Assembly (NCBI GenBank): GCA_014650415.1 | Contig: BMUX01000030.1 | Span: forward strand, 1 to 54,313 | Length of the DNA: 54,313 nt | From: Streptomyces spiroverticillatus | GTDB taxonomy: Bacteria; Actinomycetota; Actinomycetes; Streptomycetales; Streptomycetaceae | Direction: 5' to 3' | Shown: in pieces, positions 7,111 through 16,840 of the stretch | Layout of the letters: every line of letters starts with the position of its first letter | How positions within the stretch are numbered: position 1 is the first letter of the stretch | Notes under the pieces: model-generated | What the model saw: only the letters and a program-made list of their open reading frames with translations | What the model was told of the DNA's origin: nothing | The model's database searches: none | Translations under genes and position numbers: made by a program

Positions 7111-7469
7111 ACAACCTGACGGACCTGGTCCTGGCCGCGACGATCGACGACGCCACGACGCTCGGCAACAAGATCGACAAGTTGCTGAAGTTCACCGTGA
7201 TGTCGCTGATGGTGACCGTCTCGACGATCGCCACCTGGCACAAGACGAAATCGATCATCGCCGCCGGTGCGGCCGCCCTGGGCGGACTCGCCCTCTGGTT
7301 CGTGGTGATCAACGGGGTGGTGTTCCGCGACAGTGTCGGCGAGGACCTCACCCCCAACGGGCCCGCGGCGCCCCCGGGGAAGAACGACCAGGGTGCTGGC
7401 ACCGCAGTCGTACGGCTCGCTGAAACTGGCCAGCAGAGTCCGGTGCGCCCGGGCGGTGAGCTCCAGTGA
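7107..7469 (+). CDS. 120-aa membrane protein, VirB2/TrbC-like position
   Basis: Two hydrophobic segments (about 31-48, FTVMSLMVTVSTIATW, and 53-76, SIIAAGAAALGGLALWFVV) are separated by a short basic loop; a Pro/Gly-rich tail follows. Size, topology and location just before the TcpE- and VirB4-like genes match VirB2/TrbC-type subunits, but no diagnostic motif is visible and there is no clear signal-peptidase site. ATG 7107 overlaps the previous stop (ATGA) and the stop overlaps the next GTG. Confidence 0.55.
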   Translation: MNNLTDLVLAATIDDATTLGNKIDKLLKFTVMSLMVTVSTIATWHKTKSIIAAGAAALGGLALWFVVINGVVFRDSVGEDLTPNGPAAPPGKNDQGAGTAVVRLAETGQQSPVRPGGELQ

Positions 7470-8149
7470 GTGCGGCTGCCGCCCCCGTTGCGGGGGGAGC
7501 GGGCGAGGTCTTGGTCGGCCGGTGCTACACCAAGGCGCGCAAGCATCCTGCGGTGATCGGGAAGTGGCCCGGCGGGCGGGCCCGGCTGTGGGGCGGCCCG
7601 TACACGATGACGCAGATGGCCGTGCTGCTCGTCTCGCTGGCGGGGCTGCTGCTCACCAGCGACCTGTGGGCCCATTTCGGGCTGGGCAACATCCTGATCG
7701 CCATCGGGGTGCCGTACGGGCTATCGCTGCTGGTGCGGCACGTCCGGGTCGACGGCCGCAACCCCCTGGCGGTGGCCGTCAGCGCGGTGGGGCTGCTGAC
7801 CTCACCGGCGGCGGGCCGCTTGGGCGGGAGGCCGCTGGCGGCGGTCGGCCGGTACCGGCCGCTGATCGGGGTGTGCACCGTCACCGTCAATCCGGGCTCG
7901 CCGGACGGGACTTCGGCGGACAGGGGGCCGGTACGCCCCGTGCGGTCGCAACGCTTCGCCGCGCCCGCGCTGCGCACGGCCATGTCTGCGCCTCGTGCCG
8001 GGATCCGGTCGGCCGCGAGCGTGCCGTCGCGCGCGGGAACCGGGCGGGCGCCGGTCTCGGCGGCCTCTGCGCTGCTTCACGCACGCCGCCAGGAGGCCGT
8101 CTCCCGTGCTGGCAGCAGCCGCTCGACGAAGACGAATCAGGGGGTGTGA
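7466..8149 (+). CDS. TcpE-like conjugal transfer membrane protein
   Basis: The 227-residue protein has a soluble, basic N-terminus (RCYTKARKHPAVIGKWPGG) followed by two membrane segments at about 50-90 (MTQMAVLLVSLAGLLLTSDL and ILIAIGVPYGLSLLV). A basic Ser/Ala/Arg-rich tail of about 110 residues looks disordered. The N-terminal two-TM arrangement directly ahead of a VirB4-type ATPase matches TcpE/PrgI/VirB3-like proteins, which dock the ATPase to the membrane. GTG 7466 overlaps the preceding TGA. Confidence 0.65.
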   Translation: MSAAAAPVAGGAGEVLVGRCYTKARKHPAVIGKWPGGRARLWGGPYTMTQMAVLLVSLAGLLLTSDLWAHFGLGNILIAIGVPYGLSLLVRHVRVDGRNPLAVAVSAVGLLTSPAAGRLGGRPLAAVGRYRPLIGVCTVTVNPGSPDGTSADRGPVRPVRSQRFAAPALRTAMSAPRAGIRSAASVPSRAGTGRAPVSAASALLHARRQEAVSRAGSSRSTKTNQGV

Positions 8150-8152
8150 GGG

Positions 8153-10750
8153 ATGCGGATGCCGGTACGGCATGTGGCGCAGAACGTGGTGTGGACCGTG
8201 CACGGCAGCGTGTGGGCGGTGTACCGGGTGGCCGGTGCGGACGCCGCGCGCACCTCGCGCAGGGCCAAGGAACAGCGGCTGCGTCAGCTGGAGACGCTGG
8301 TCAAGCAGTTGCGGGGGGAGTCGATGCTGCTGAGCCTGTGCCCGGCCGTCGACCCGCAGAGCGTGGTCACCAAGATGTGCACGAACATCGACATGGCCGC
8401 TTCGCCCCGCTACCGCGAGACCGTCCAGCTGCTGCACGGGCAGCTCGGGGAGCTGGAGCTGACCGGGCGCACCGACTGGCTGGCGGTGCCGCTTTCGATG
8501 TCCCGCGGCGAGCGGGTGCGGGAGATGGTCGCCTCGGCCCGCGCGGATGTCGCCTGGCAGCTGGGGCTGCTGCCGAAGGCGGTGTCCGCGCGTGAGGAAG
8601 CGGCGCGGCTCACGCAGGCCGCGCAGATGGCGTCAATGTGGCCTGCGGGGATCGCCCTGCGTCCGGCCTCCACGGCGGAGATTCTGTGGATCTACGGGCA
8701 CAGTGCGCGCCGTGGCGTCGCCGAACCGCTGCTGCCCGACGAGGCGAGCGGCGTGCGGCGGATGCGGGGGCGCGGGCGCGGAGCGGCTGCTTTGGGGCAG
8801 GTGGTGCTCGCTGAGGGCGGCGACCGCCTGAGGAACGTCGCGGGAGCCGACGGGACCATGAACCCCGGACCGGGGCGGGAGCAGGCCAAGGCGGCGGGGC
8901 GGCGTACGAACCCGTTCGCACGGCGGTGGCTGGAGGTGACCTCCGAGTGGGGGCCCTCTTACCAGGCGCTCCTCGCGCTCGCCGAGATGCCCGAAGCGTT
9001 CTCCTTCCCCGGCTCCGAACACCTCGCGGTCCTCGACGACTTCTCCTTCCCCGTCGACTGGGTGGTGCGCCTGCACGTGTCGGGCGGGGCGGAGGCGGAG
9101 GCGAAAACCCGCCGCCAGGCCCGCGAGCTGGCCAACCAGTACAGCGAGTACGAGGGCGAGACGGCCGGGGTGCCTGCGTCGGTGGACAAGGCGGCGAGCG
9201 GGCTGGACGAGTACCGCGAGCGCCTGACCTCCTCGGCGAGTGAGGTCGAGGTGCGGGCCATGACGGCCCTGTGCGTGTGGGGGGAGACGCCGGAGGAGGC
9301 GGAGCGGCGGGCGGGGGAGCTGGCCGGGCACTTCGGCGGCGGCGAGTACACCTTCGCCCGACCGCGCGGCGAGCAGGAGCGGCTCTGGTACGGGATGCTG
9401 CCCGGCACCTCGGTTCCCCCGGTGCTCTCCCAGTACTCCCAGTACCTCCTCGCGCGGGATTTCGCGATGGCCGGTCCCTACACCGGGTCCGGGCTCGGCG
9501 ACGCCACGGGCCCGTTGTACGGGCTGCAGTTGTCCAGCGGCGGGGTACGGCCGGTGCTGATCGACTGGCTGCGCGGGCCGGCGGAGAACCATTCGGCGAC
9601 CGCCGCGATGGTCGGCGAGCTCGGCGCGGGCAAGTCGGTGGCGATGAAGTCGGCGGTCTACTCCGTGCTCGCTGCGGGCCGCCGGCAGCGCGGCGGGGTA
9701 CGGCGGGGGCGGGCGGTTGTCGTGGACCGCACCCCGCAGCAGGAGTGGGTGCGCTTCGCCCGGGCCTGCCCGGGCCAGTGCGAGGTCATCACCGTCGACG
9801 ACCAGGCCGCCCTCTCCCTGGACCCGCTGCGCATCTTCACCGCCAAAGGGGAGGCGCAGCGGTTCACCGAGTCGTTCCTGACCCTGCTGCTGGGTCTGGC
9901 GCCGATGAGCGACGAGGGCATCGCCCTCTCCGAGGCCGTCGAGGCCGTCCTCGCCCAGGAAGGGCCGTCGATGCAGGTCCTCCTGGAGGAGTTGACGAAC
10001 CGGGGGGCGAACGGGGACGGGCCGTCCGCGATGGCGGCCCGTCGGCTCGCTGCCGTGCGCCGCAAGGACCTTGCCCGCGCGATCTTCGACCAGTCGCTGC
10101 CCGTCGTACGGGACTCCACCGCCGACAGCGTGGTGTTCGCCGTGTCCTCGCTGGTGCTGCCGAAGAAGAGCGAGCTGGAGGCGGGGCGGCTGGAGAAGCT
10201 GGAGTTCGAGAAGACCTTCGGCCGTGCGGTGATGTACCTGATCGCCGCCCTCTGCCGGAAGATCGTCTACGCGCGGGGGGACGAGTTCGCGCTCGCGGTG
10301 TGGGACGAGTGCTGGTGGCTGACCTCCAGCCCGGAGGGTCTCGAACTCGCCCTGGAGCTCACCAAGGACGGCCGCAAGCACAACGCGGGCGCGCTGTTCG
10401 GCAGCCACGACGAGGACGACATCGGCTCGGAGTCCAGCGAGAAGGGCCGCCTTCTGCGCGGCCTGATCGCCCGCAAGTTCCTCTTCCGCCACACCGACCG
10501 CCATCTGGCCCGCCGCGGCCTGGCCTTCCTCGGCTGCGACCCGGACGACGAAGACCTGATCACTCTGGTCACCTCCGGCCTGTCCCCGGCCGGACCCGAG
10601 CTGGACGACGCCCAGCGGGCCGCGAGGGCGGGCGAGTGTCTGCACCGCGACCTGGGCGGCCGTATCGGCGCCATGCAGGTCACCCTGCCCGCCGACCAGC
10701 AGGCCGCCGACGCCATCCACTCCCAGCCGATGCACGGACAGGCCGCATGA
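8153..10750 (+). CDS. VirB4/TcpF-like transfer ATPase
   Basis: The 865-residue protein has Walker A GELGAGKS at about 488-495 and Walker B with VWDECWWL (Asp718-Glu719). In between is a VDRTPQQEW segment and a long central region typical of VirB4-class ATPases. The N-terminal half would contact the TcpE-like protein and membrane. VirB4 proteins power assembly of type IV secretion machines and substrate transfer. ATG 8153 lies 3 bp after the preceding stop with GAGGG; the stop overlaps the next ATG. Length and motif spacing fit the family with no sign of damage. Confidence 0.85.
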   Translation: MRMPVRHVAQNVVWTVHGSVWAVYRVAGADAARTSRRAKEQRLRQLETLVKQLRGESMLLSLCPAVDPQSVVTKMCTNIDMAASPRYRETVQLLHGQLGELELTGRTDWLAVPLSMSRGERVREMVASARADVAWQLGLLPKAVSAREEAARLTQAAQMASMWPAGIALRPASTAEILWIYGHSARRGVAEPLLPDEASGVRRMRGRGRGAAALGQVVLAEGGDRLRNVAGADGTMNPGPGREQAKAAGRRTNPFARRWLEVTSEWGPSYQALLALAEMPEAFSFPGSEHLAVLDDFSFPVDWVVRLHVSGGAEAEAKTRRQARELANQYSEYEGETAGVPASVDKAASGLDEYRERLTSSASEVEVRAMTALCVWGETPEEAERRAGELAGHFGGGEYTFARPRGEQERLWYGMLPGTSVPPVLSQYSQYLLARDFAMAGPYTGSGLGDATGPLYGLQLSSGGVRPVLIDWLRGPAENHSATAAMVGELGAGKSVAMKSAVYSVLAAGRRQRGGVRRGRAVVVDRTPQQEWVRFARACPGQCEVITVDDQAALSLDPLRIFTAKGEAQRFTESFLTLLLGLAPMSDEGIALSEAVEAVLAQEGPSMQVLLEELTNRGANGDGPSAMAARRLAAVRRKDLARAIFDQSLPVVRDSTADSVVFAVSSLVLPKKSELEAGRLEKLEFEKTFGRAVMYLIAALCRKIVYARGDEFALAVWDECWWLTSSPEGLELALELTKDGRKHNAGALFGSHDEDDIGSESSEKGRLLRGLIARKFLFRHTDRHLARRGLAFLGCDPDDEDLITLVTSGLSPAGPELDDAQRAARAGECLHRDLGGRIGAMQVTLPADQQAADAIHSQPMHGQAA

Positions 10751-13389
10751 CCAGGTCCACACCCGCCATGACCGTCGCCGGGCGCCGGGCCGGTACGCCG
10801 CCCGTGCCCGCCAGCGGAAGGACCCGCGTGCTCGTGCGTGCCCTGGCGTGTGTTCCGCGAGGGCCAGGGCTCGTGGATGCGATCGTGCGACGGGGGCGGC
10901 GGTGGCTGCGGCCCCAGCGTGTTCTGCGGATCGGGCTGCTGCTTGTGCTGCTGCCGGTCGTGATGTCGGCACTCCTGGCGGGGGCGGCGGCCGCCGCCCC
11001 CGTGCCGCCGCCCGCTCCGGGAGCGTCCACACCGCCGGTACTGCTCGGCCCCGAGACGGACCCGCTGTTGCGCCCCGACGGACCGCTGGCGCCCAAGCCG
11101 CCGCTGCGGCCCCCGCCCGCGCAGCCGGCCGATCCGAGCGACAGTCCGCTGCTCAAAGACGCCGCCCAGAGGGAGCGGGACGCCAAAAAGAAGGCCGAGG
11201 CCGCCTACCGGCAGCGGGTGGCCGACTACATGAAGGAGCAGGCGGCCCAGGACGGCATCCTCGGCTCTTTCGGGGTCACTGACCGCGAGGGCAACCCGGT
11301 TACGTCCTACCGCATCTACGCCGATACCGGCGACTGGACCGAATGGGACCTGAGCGCGGCGCACTTCATGGTCGAGATGCTCTTCCTCGGCAACAAGTGG
11401 GCGATCATCTTTCCCTGCTTCCTGATCTCCTGGGGTCTCTCCTTCAGCCTGGCCGGGCTGCTCCTCAAACCGGCCCTGCACGTCTCCTCGTCGCTGTACG
11501 GCGGGGTGGTGGTGCAGATCGGACTGCCCGGACTGGCCCTCACCATGGCGCTGGTCACCGCAGCGTGGCAGCTGATGTTCGGCAGCCGGGTGCGCGGCTG
11601 GGGCGAGTTGGTGGCCGCGCTGGTCATCTCCGCGCTCACCGTGGGCGCGCTCGCCTCCCCGCCCCAGCTGCTGCTGAGCAAGGACAGCGGGGCCATCGCC
11701 GTCGTGCGCGACCTTGCTCTGGAGGCGGCCGCGCTGGTTCTGGACCAGGAGGCCATCGAGGAGAGCCGGCCCACCACCGACGCCCAGTGGGAGCGCTCTG
11801 CTGCCGGAGGCACCGTCGGCGCGCAGGTCCGTACGGCGTCCAGTGCCCTGGCCCGGCCGATCATCGATGCGCTGGTCGACGCGTTCGTGGCCCGCCCGGC
11901 CATGCTGCTCTCCTACGGTCGCGTCTTCGACGGCAAGTGCGGCAAGGCCTTCCGCAGCTCCCGTATCGAGCAGGCCATGCTCGACCAGACCATCGACGAG
12001 GCCCTCAACAAGGCCGTCAAGAACGACAGCGACTTCCTCAAGAAGTTCCCCGTCGTCGGTGATCTGCTCGGCGGCACGTACGAAACGGTCGGCGAGATTC
12101 CTAAGAAGGTCGTCCGGGAGGCGCTCACCAGCAACGGGCCCATCGGGAAGTTCGAGAAGGAGTGCGTCGGCGGCAGCAAGGCCGCGAAGAAGGCCTCCGT
12201 GGACAAGGTCGGCGGCGCGTTCTTCATGTTCGTCGCCTCCTTGCTGGTCTCTGTCTTCCTGGTCGTCGTCGTCTGCGGGTTCCTTTTCGGGCAGATCCGG
12301 CTCGCGCTGGAGGCCATGCTCGCGAAGGTCGCGCTCGCCGTCGGGGTGCTGCCCGGGCCGGGACGGGCCTGGCTGTGGGACCGGGCCCAGGCCATCGTTC
12401 GCAGCCTCGCCCTGATCCTGGCCTCGGTCGTCTGCCTCGCGATCCTCATCGTCCTGATCAACGGCGTCCTCAACGCCCCCGAGGGTGATCTGCCCGGCGG
12501 GCTGACGGTGCGGTTTGTCGCCATCGACTTCGTGTGCGTCGCCATGTTCCTCTACCGCAAGCGCCTGGGCCGTTCCACCCGGAGCATGGTGCTGCGCGCC
12601 CGCCAGCGCCTCGGGGCCAGCCCGCTCGGCGGCGCCACCGCCCCTGCCAGTCTGGAGTCCCCCCGCAAGCGGCGCGGTCTTGGCAAGGGGCTGCTCGTCG
12701 GGGGGCTCATGCTCGGGGCGCTCGCCGCCTCCGGGGGCACCAGTGCGGCGCTCGGCGGCACCCGGCTTGCCGGCGGCCGCCTCGCCGCCCGCCTGGGCGG
12801 CACCGCCGTACGCGGCACCAGCCGCGCGGTGGGCGAAGTCGCCCGCGTGGGTGCCAAGGGGGCAGGAAAGACCGCCCTGTTCGGGCTGAAGGCCACCGCC
12901 GGACTGCCGGTCTACGGGCCGCGCGCCGCCCGCCACCTCCGCGCCACGGCCGCCCGTCTGCCCCAGCAGATCGCCACCGGCAAGGCTGCGGCGCTCAGGG
13001 ACGTCCAGCGCACGTTCGCCCCCATGGACGCGTTCGTCAACGAAGGCATCCATAACGTCCGTTCCCTGGGCCGCATCGTCACCGGCCGCGGCGGCCTCGG
13101 CCCCTACACCCCGCCCCGCCCGCCCACGCCCCGCCGCATTCCCCGCCCCGCCCCACGGCCGGTACCCCCCGTTCCTCCGGCGCCGCCTGCGCCGGCTCCC
13201 CCACCGCCGCGGTCGCAGCGGCAGCGGCCGCGCTTGGCTCCGGCCACCGTGCCGCCCGCCAACGCCACCCACGCCCTACTCCAGCGCCGGCTTCACCGGG
13301 CCCGCAACCCGCGCCCCCAAACACTGCCGCCCGCCTCCGCGCGACGAGGCAACAGCTCGGGTACCGGGGCCCATGGGGGCCGGCCATGA
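10747..13389 (+). CDS. VirB6/TrbL-like polytopic transfer protein
   Basis: The 880-residue protein has a hydrophobic N-terminal segment (RIGLLLVLLPVVMSALLAG) that may be a signal or anchor, then a Pro-rich external linker. At least six more membrane segments follow (for example KWAIIFPCFLISWGLSFS, GLALTMALVTAAWQL, FMFVASLLVSVFLVVVV, LALILASVVCLAILIVLI). A long Gly/Ala-rich and then Pro/Arg-rich cytosolic tail closes it. This is the architecture of TcpH/VirB6/TrbL channel proteins. It overlaps both neighbours by 4 bp, as expected for stoichiometric production with the ATPase and the wall hydrolase. Confidence 0.75.
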   Translation: MTRSTPAMTVAGRRAGTPPVPASGRTRVLVRALACVPRGPGLVDAIVRRGRRWLRPQRVLRIGLLLVLLPVVMSALLAGAAAAAPVPPPAPGASTPPVLLGPETDPLLRPDGPLAPKPPLRPPPAQPADPSDSPLLKDAAQRERDAKKKAEAAYRQRVADYMKEQAAQDGILGSFGVTDREGNPVTSYRIYADTGDWTEWDLSAAHFMVEMLFLGNKWAIIFPCFLISWGLSFSLAGLLLKPALHVSSSLYGGVVVQIGLPGLALTMALVTAAWQLMFGSRVRGWGELVAALVISALTVGALASPPQLLLSKDSGAIAVVRDLALEAAALVLDQEAIEESRPTTDAQWERSAAGGTVGAQVRTASSALARPIIDALVDAFVARPAMLLSYGRVFDGKCGKAFRSSRIEQAMLDQTIDEALNKAVKNDSDFLKKFPVVGDLLGGTYETVGEIPKKVVREALTSNGPIGKFEKECVGGSKAAKKASVDKVGGAFFMFVASLLVSVFLVVVVCGFLFGQIRLALEAMLAKVALAVGVLPGPGRAWLWDRAQAIVRSLALILASVVCLAILIVLINGVLNAPEGDLPGGLTVRFVAIDFVCVAMFLYRKRLGRSTRSMVLRARQRLGASPLGGATAPASLESPRKRRGLGKGLLVGGLMLGALAASGGTSAALGGTRLAGGRLAARLGGTAVRGTSRAVGEVARVGAKGAGKTALFGLKATAGLPVYGPRAARHLRATAARLPQQIATGKAAALRDVQRTFAPMDAFVNEGIHNVRSLGRIVTGRGGLGPYTPPRPPTPRRIPRPAPRPVPPVPPAPPAPAPPPPRSQRQRPRLAPATVPPANATHALLQRRLHRARNPRPQTLPPASARRGNSSGTGAHGGRP

Positions 13390-14513
13390 CCGACGGCAAG
13401 AAGCTTGCCCTCGCCGGCGCCGTCCTCCTGACACCGATAGCCCTGATCCTGGGAATGCTCCTGCTGTTCGTGGCCGCGGTCGCCAACGGCGCCGCCGGCC
13501 ACCAGGACGAGAAGCAGAAGCGCTCCCGGACGGCCGGTGCCAGAGGGGCACCCGCCGCGGTGCAGGGCATCGACGCGGTGATGCTGTCCGCGTACGAGAA
13601 GGCCGCACAGAACATCACCATCATCCGCCCCAAGTGCGCCGGGATGCGCTGGTCGGTCCTGGCCGGGATCGGGATGGTCGAGTCCAACCATGCGAGCGGC
13701 CGCACCATCGCCGAAAACGGGAACATCACCCCGCGCATCATCGGGGTGCGCCTCAACGGCAGTGGGCAGGGCGAGAACAAGGACGCCCACAGCGACACCG
13801 ACAACGGGAAACTCGACGGCGACACCGCCTACGACCGGGCGGTGGGGCCCATGCAGTTCATCCCCGCCACCTGGAACGGCCCCTCCGGACAAGACGGCAA
13901 CGGCGACAAGAAGAAGGACCCGCACAACGCGTTCGACGCCACCCTCGCGGCCGCCGCCTACCTCTGCGGCACCCACGCCGCCGACCTCACCAACGAAGCC
14001 CAGCTCCGCAAAGCGGTCTTCCGCTACAACCACTCCCAGACGTACGTCACCAAGGTCACCGGGCACATCCGCGACTACGACAGGCTCGGCCCCGCCGCAG
14101 CGGCCGCCGGCTCCCCGGCCGGGAAGGCGACGGGAAAGGCCAAGGCGGTCATCGACGCGGCCCTCGCCGCGAAGGGCACCCCGTACGTGTGGGGCGGAGG
14201 CACCATCCACGGGCCCAGCAACGGCGGGTACGACTGCTCCGGCCTCATGCTCTACGCCTTCTACCAAGGCGCCCGCCTCACCCTGCCCCGCACCTCCCAG
14301 GAGCAGCGCAAGGTCGGCACCAAGGTCTCCCGCGACCAGATGCGCCCCGGCGACCTCATCGTCATCAACAACAACGGCAACTGGGGCCACGTCGGCCTCT
14401 ACCTCGGCGGCGGCAAGATGGTCCACGCCCCCAACCCGCGGCGCACCGTCGAAACCGTCGGAACCGCTGGGTACTGGGCTGGCTTCGACTGGGACGTCCG
14501 GCGGGTGCTGTAG
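13386..14513 (+). CDS. bifunctional wall hydrolase: SLT lytic transglycosylase + NlpC/P60 endopeptidase
   Basis: A 375-residue protein with an N-terminal membrane anchor (about 6-35). A transglycosylase domain has the catalytic Glu99 in GIGMVESNH and the supporting motif GPMQFIPATW. A C-terminal NlpC/P60 domain has Cys284 (GGYDCSG) and His335 (WGHVGLYLG). It should cut both glycan strands and stem-peptide bonds to open a hole in the peptidoglycan for the transfer apparatus, as TcpG/VirB1-like enzymes do. ATG 13386 overlaps the VirB6-like stop. It is the last gene before the hairpin at 14791, so it closes the first transfer operon. Confidence 0.88.
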   Translation: MTDGKKLALAGAVLLTPIALILGMLLLFVAAVANGAAGHQDEKQKRSRTAGARGAPAAVQGIDAVMLSAYEKAAQNITIIRPKCAGMRWSVLAGIGMVESNHASGRTIAENGNITPRIIGVRLNGSGQGENKDAHSDTDNGKLDGDTAYDRAVGPMQFIPATWNGPSGQDGNGDKKKDPHNAFDATLAAAAYLCGTHAADLTNEAQLRKAVFRYNHSQTYVTKVTGHIRDYDRLGPAAAAAGSPAGKATGKAKAVIDAALAAKGTPYVWGGGTIHGPSNGGYDCSGLMLYAFYQGARLTLPRTSQEQRKVGTKVSRDQMRPGDLIVINNNGNWGHVGLYLGGGKMVHAPNPRRTVETVGTAGYWAGFDWDVRRVL

Positions 14514-14790
14514 TACGACGGCTCGGGTTCTTTCGGGAATCCAGTCCTGCGGCAGACCAGCGAGTACTACTCTGGTTCGTTGACGCCGCTGGTGTAGCGG
14601 CCGAACGCCTGCGCATAGGACCGCGGTCTGAAGGCGCACGCCCCGTGTCTCCCCGCTCTCAACTTCCAGGGTGGGCAACCGGATTGCCAACGGCTGGTGT
14701 GCTGGCGCTGAGTAGCCCCGGTCGGACTGTGGTCCTCCGGCGGCGATGAGGGTGCGTAGCTCCCCATGGTGCTGCCTCGCGTAATTCCGC

Positions 14791-14819
14791 CGGCCGCGCC
14801 ATTTTTTTGTGCGCGGCCG
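14791..14819. terminator. hairpin with T-rich loop in the 14514-14839 spacer
   Basis: CGGCCGCGC (14791-14799) and GCGCGGCCG (14811-14819) pair around an 11-nt T-rich loop. It ends 21 bp before the next ATG, so besides terminating the transfer operon it could mask or attenuate the start of the ParB/DndB-like gene. The remaining ~275 bp of this spacer contain no gene I can support. Confidence 0.55.
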
Positions 14820-14839
14820 TACCCAGAAGGGCGGTCGCG

Positions 14840-16840
14840 ATGAGCGACACCATGATTCCGGAGCTCGAACCGGTCGATACCGACACTGAGGTCCGCGTTA
14901 TCCCCGTCACCGATTTCCGCAATGCCGACGGCGAATTCGAGCACCGGCTTCCTCCGCTGAGTGCAACGACGCGGGCAGAGGAGTACCTGCAGCAGCACCC
15001 GGACGTGAATCTTTCCGCTGACGGGATCCGCCGTCTCGTCCAAGGCGCCGTCGAGCCCCAGCAGCTCGAGGGCATCCGTGTCGAGCGTCATCGGGTGGAG
15101 AACGGCTGGTTGATGGTCATCTCCTATCGGGCCTACTCCCCCATGGTTTCGCTCGCGATCGAGAACGACCGCTTGCTGACCGAGGCGTCCTACTCAGCCG
15201 ATCCGCATGCCACCGACGTACGTACGGCGCTGGCCATGCCCGAGCCCCACAGCACCCATGCGGTCTTGGTCCATCCGGACAGGTACAAGGACATCCTGGA
15301 GTCTGTCGATCGGTCTGCCTCGCGTGTACTGGTCGACAACCCACAGGAAGTGGGCGAGCGACTGGTCGAACGTCCCCTGATGCTGGTCCCAGCAACCTTC
15401 AAGTCCGAGAGCGGCGAGCCCGCCGAAGACCTCACAGCCGTGGACGGCAACTGCCGCCTCGCCTTCTGCCACCACCGCATCCCGGTGCCCCGGGGCTGGG
15501 TGGACGACTCCCTCATCGGAGACGAAAGCAAGAAAACCGTGGAGATGCGGCCCTCGCACCTGATGCGGATGTCGCTTCACCGGCGTCGAGAGCTGGTCCG
15601 TAAGGTGATCAAGTCGGCGCACAAACGTCTCAAGGACCCTCGTACCGGAACCCCGGCCGACATCACGGCCCGGAACAAGGCAGCAATGACCCTCAACGCC
15701 GTGACCATCCCGGTCACGGTCATTGTCGGGTACCGCGACGACAACGCCGATCGTGGGATGCAGCGCTTCCCCGCAGCGGTCCGCTCCCTGCTGTTGCGGA
15801 TGAACACAGGCGGCAAGGTGTTCGCCGATGGCGCGAAGAACGCCGTAAAGGCCGAGGAGATCATTAACGGGTTGCACGACGAAGGATTTCTTGGCGCCGA
15901 GGCGCAGGCCCAGCCCATGCGCGACGCTCTGATCGGCCGGGGCAACGTCGCCTCGTCGATGGAGAAGCTCGGCTTCAACCCCACGCTTCCCGACCTGCGT
16001 TTCGCCCTTGTCCTGCAGCAGCTCACCTACACGAGCCCGCTGTTCAACTCGCTGGTGCGCAGCAAGCTGCAGACCGAGGGGTACCTCGTACTCAGCCGCC
16101 GCAACGGGCCGATCGTCGAACTAGGGCTGCGCTCCTACTCCGCGAGCATGCCAACGAACTCGCCGCGGACCGCTCTGGAGACGGGATGCCTGTGGCAGGA
16201 CCTCGTCACTAACTCCTGGCCGGTCGAAAACGTCGACACCGACGACAAGGTCGACGAGCTCCTCGTCCGTGCGGACGCAGGGCAGACCCAGGCCGCCTTG
16301 CTGCTCGGTGTACTCGGGATGATCTCCTTGGTGATGAGCGGGCACCTGATGGCGGCGGCTGGCTCAGCGGAAGCAGATGCCGGGACCACAATTGCCCGTA
16401 CCAACATCGGCCTGATCATCAAAGGGCTCCTGGATAAGGCCGAAGGCAGGCAGATCCTTGCGGATGCCATCAAGCGCGTGCGTACTGGCCTGGCCCCCCG
16501 TTGGTGGGACGCTGAGAAGGAAGAGCTTGTCGAACAATCCGGCAACTGGCGAGGTTCCACCTACAACGCGAAACTGCGCAGTGCCGTTCGGCACGGGTGG
16601 AAAACCGCGGGCGCACGAAAAGGGAAGACCGATGCCGAGCGTGAGGCCGACGCCCTCACCCTGTTCCAGGAGCAGCTGGGAACCTCCCTCGACCGCCTCC
16701 GCGACCTGATGGAGCTTCGCGACCAAAACAGCACTGTGGGCAAGCTGGCCTGGACCGAAGTTGAAGCATCCTTCACACAACTCGAGCACATCGCGGACGA
16801 CCTGCGCCTTGTCTCCGAACCCAAGCCGCGTACCCGATGA
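14840..16840 (+). CDS. ParB/DndB-like (DGQHR-type) large protein
   Basis: The 666-residue protein carries LTAVDGNCRLAFCHH (Asp202 region), the signature of ParB/DndB-like folds (DGQHR/DGNHR). A charged segment (HKRLKDPRTGTPADITARNK), VPVTVIVGYRDD-type strands and helical regions follow to the end. DndB-like proteins regulate DNA phosphorothioation, and related folds hydrolyse NTPs or bind DNA. ATG 14840 follows AGAAGGGCGG. The stop overlaps the GIY-YIG nuclease ATG by four bases. Codon use is clearly less GC-biased than the flanking transfer genes (many GAT, CTT, CGT, AAT), pointing to separate acquisition. Exact activity is unknown; a defence or DNA-modification role is inference. Confidence 0.55.
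   Translation: MSDTMIPELEPVDTDTEVRVIPVTDFRNADGEFEHRLPPLSATTRAEEYLQQHPDVNLSADGIRRLVQGAVEPQQLEGIRVERHRVENGWLMVISYRAYSPMVSLAIENDRLLTEASYSADPHATDVRTALAMPEPHSTHAVLVHPDRYKDILESVDRSASRVLVDNPQEVGERLVERPLMLVPATFKSESGEPAEDLTAVDGNCRLAFCHHRIPVPRGWVDDSLIGDESKKTVEMRPSHLMRMSLHRRRELVRKVIKSAHKRLKDPRTGTPADITARNKAAMTLNAVTIPVTVIVGYRDDNADRGMQRFPAAVRSLLLRMNTGGKVFADGAKNAVKAEEIINGLHDEGFLGAEAQAQPMRDALIGRGNVASSMEKLGFNPTLPDLRFALVLQQLTYTSPLFNSLVRSKLQTEGYLVLSRRNGPIVELGLRSYSASMPTNSPRTALETGCLWQDLVTNSWPVENVDTDDKVDELLVRADAGQTQAALLLGVLGMISLVMSGHLMAAAGSAEADAGTTIARTNIGLIIKGLLDKAEGRQILADAIKRVRTGLAPRWWDAEKEELVEQSGNWRGSTYNAKLRSAVRHGWKTAGARKGKTDAEREADALTLFQEQLGTSLDRLRDLMELRDQNSTVGKLAWTEVEASFTQLEHIADDLRLVSEPKPRTR

Noticed and set aside
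10267..13272. 1001-codon open frame on the minus strand opposite the VirB4/VirB6-like genes
   Set aside because: Shadow of strongly GC3-biased genes: the product is Gly/Glu/Arg/His-rich without domains, while the plus strand shows clear ATPase and membrane features.
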